Positions 39,934 to 39,983 of a DNA stretch of 39,983 nt are shown one piece after another; the stretch's first letter is position 1, and each line of letters opens with the position of its first letter. A program made the translations under genes and the position numbers. Source of the DNA: Anaerolineales bacterium (GTDB taxonomy: Bacteria; Chloroflexota; Anaerolineae; Anaerolineales; UBA11579); the NCBI GenBank assembly GCA_020059485.1, contig JAGVCA010000060.1, positions 1 through 39,983 on the forward strand, in the 5' to 3' direction. The notes below the pieces were generated by a model. It saw only the letters and a program-made list of their open reading frames with translations, was not told where the DNA came from and did no database searches.

Positions 39934-39983
39934 GTGACTCATGCAGCCAAAACCAAGAGAGAGGAACAGAAAGCCATGGTCAC
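39934..39983 (+). CDS. 5' end of a gene running off the window
   Basis: A GTG start has AGGAGG 7 bases upstream and opens a frame without stop to the window edge. The 16 visible residues begin 'MTHAAKTKREEQKAMV' and are polar and basic. Nothing can be said about function from this stub. Confidence 0.55.
   Translation, partial: MTHAAKTKREEQKAMV

Overview
The window reads like a chromosomal segment of an anaerobic member of the Chloroflexota, most likely Anaerolineae. This is inferred from gene style, not from an alignment: moderate-to-high GC, Shine-Dalgarno starts of the AAGGAG type, Thr/Pro-rich lipoproteins, a biotin-dependent sodium pump and a fused SHMT-GcvT protein. Accessory material is limited to a decayed tnpB at the left edge and two degenerate small genes near the right edge.

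Bases 503-20491 form a two-armed catabolic locus. The left arm (minus strand) holds a DUF2877 protein and an acyl-CoA synthetase. The right arm (plus strand) holds a UraA-type pyrimidine permease, a three-subunit molybdenum hydroxylase, a complete mmdA-D-C-B sodium-translocating acyl-CoA decarboxylase, a CodA-like amidohydrolase, FdrA, a DUF1116 protein, a cyclase-family amide hydrolase, a GNAT-like protein, the biotin transporter BioY and the Mo-hydroxylase maturation factor XdhC. FdrA, DUF1116 and DUF2877 are the families that together make up E. coli oxamate carbamoyltransferase (AllFGH). My working model is anaerobic, energy-conserving oxidative breakdown of a pyrimidine. Import is followed by hydroxylation to a barbiturate-like ring, ring opening, phosphorolysis of the N-carbamoyl amide to carbamoyl phosphate, CoA activation of (methyl)malonate, and Na+-coupled decarboxylation. 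The 423-base divergent control region carries a promoter and several inverted repeats.

Bases 20495-22656 (minus) hold fmt and a double-domain histidine phosphatase. Bases 22699-23102 hold a small DUF4870 membrane protein with a strong promoter.

Bases 23122-34753 are dominated by glycine/one-carbon metabolism. A tandem glycine riboswitch with a terminator precedes gcvH-gcvPA-gcvPB. The missing gcvT is found 5 kb away on the other strand, fused to glyA in one 1040-residue protein. Between them lie a YfbK-like VWA lipoprotein, a nucleoside kinase with a ThrRS-like N-terminus, and a PLP aminotransferase, separated by clear intrinsic terminators.

Bases 35003-39983 are a mixed housekeeping region. 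It holds a lipoprotein, tRNA-Val(UAC), an RpiR-type regulator with a probably leaderless mRNA, an FAH-family hydrolase, a DnaQ-like exonuclease, a decayed lipoprotein gene, a small membrane protein, tRNA-Pro(GGG), a frameshifted small gene, and the first codons of a gene that runs off the window.
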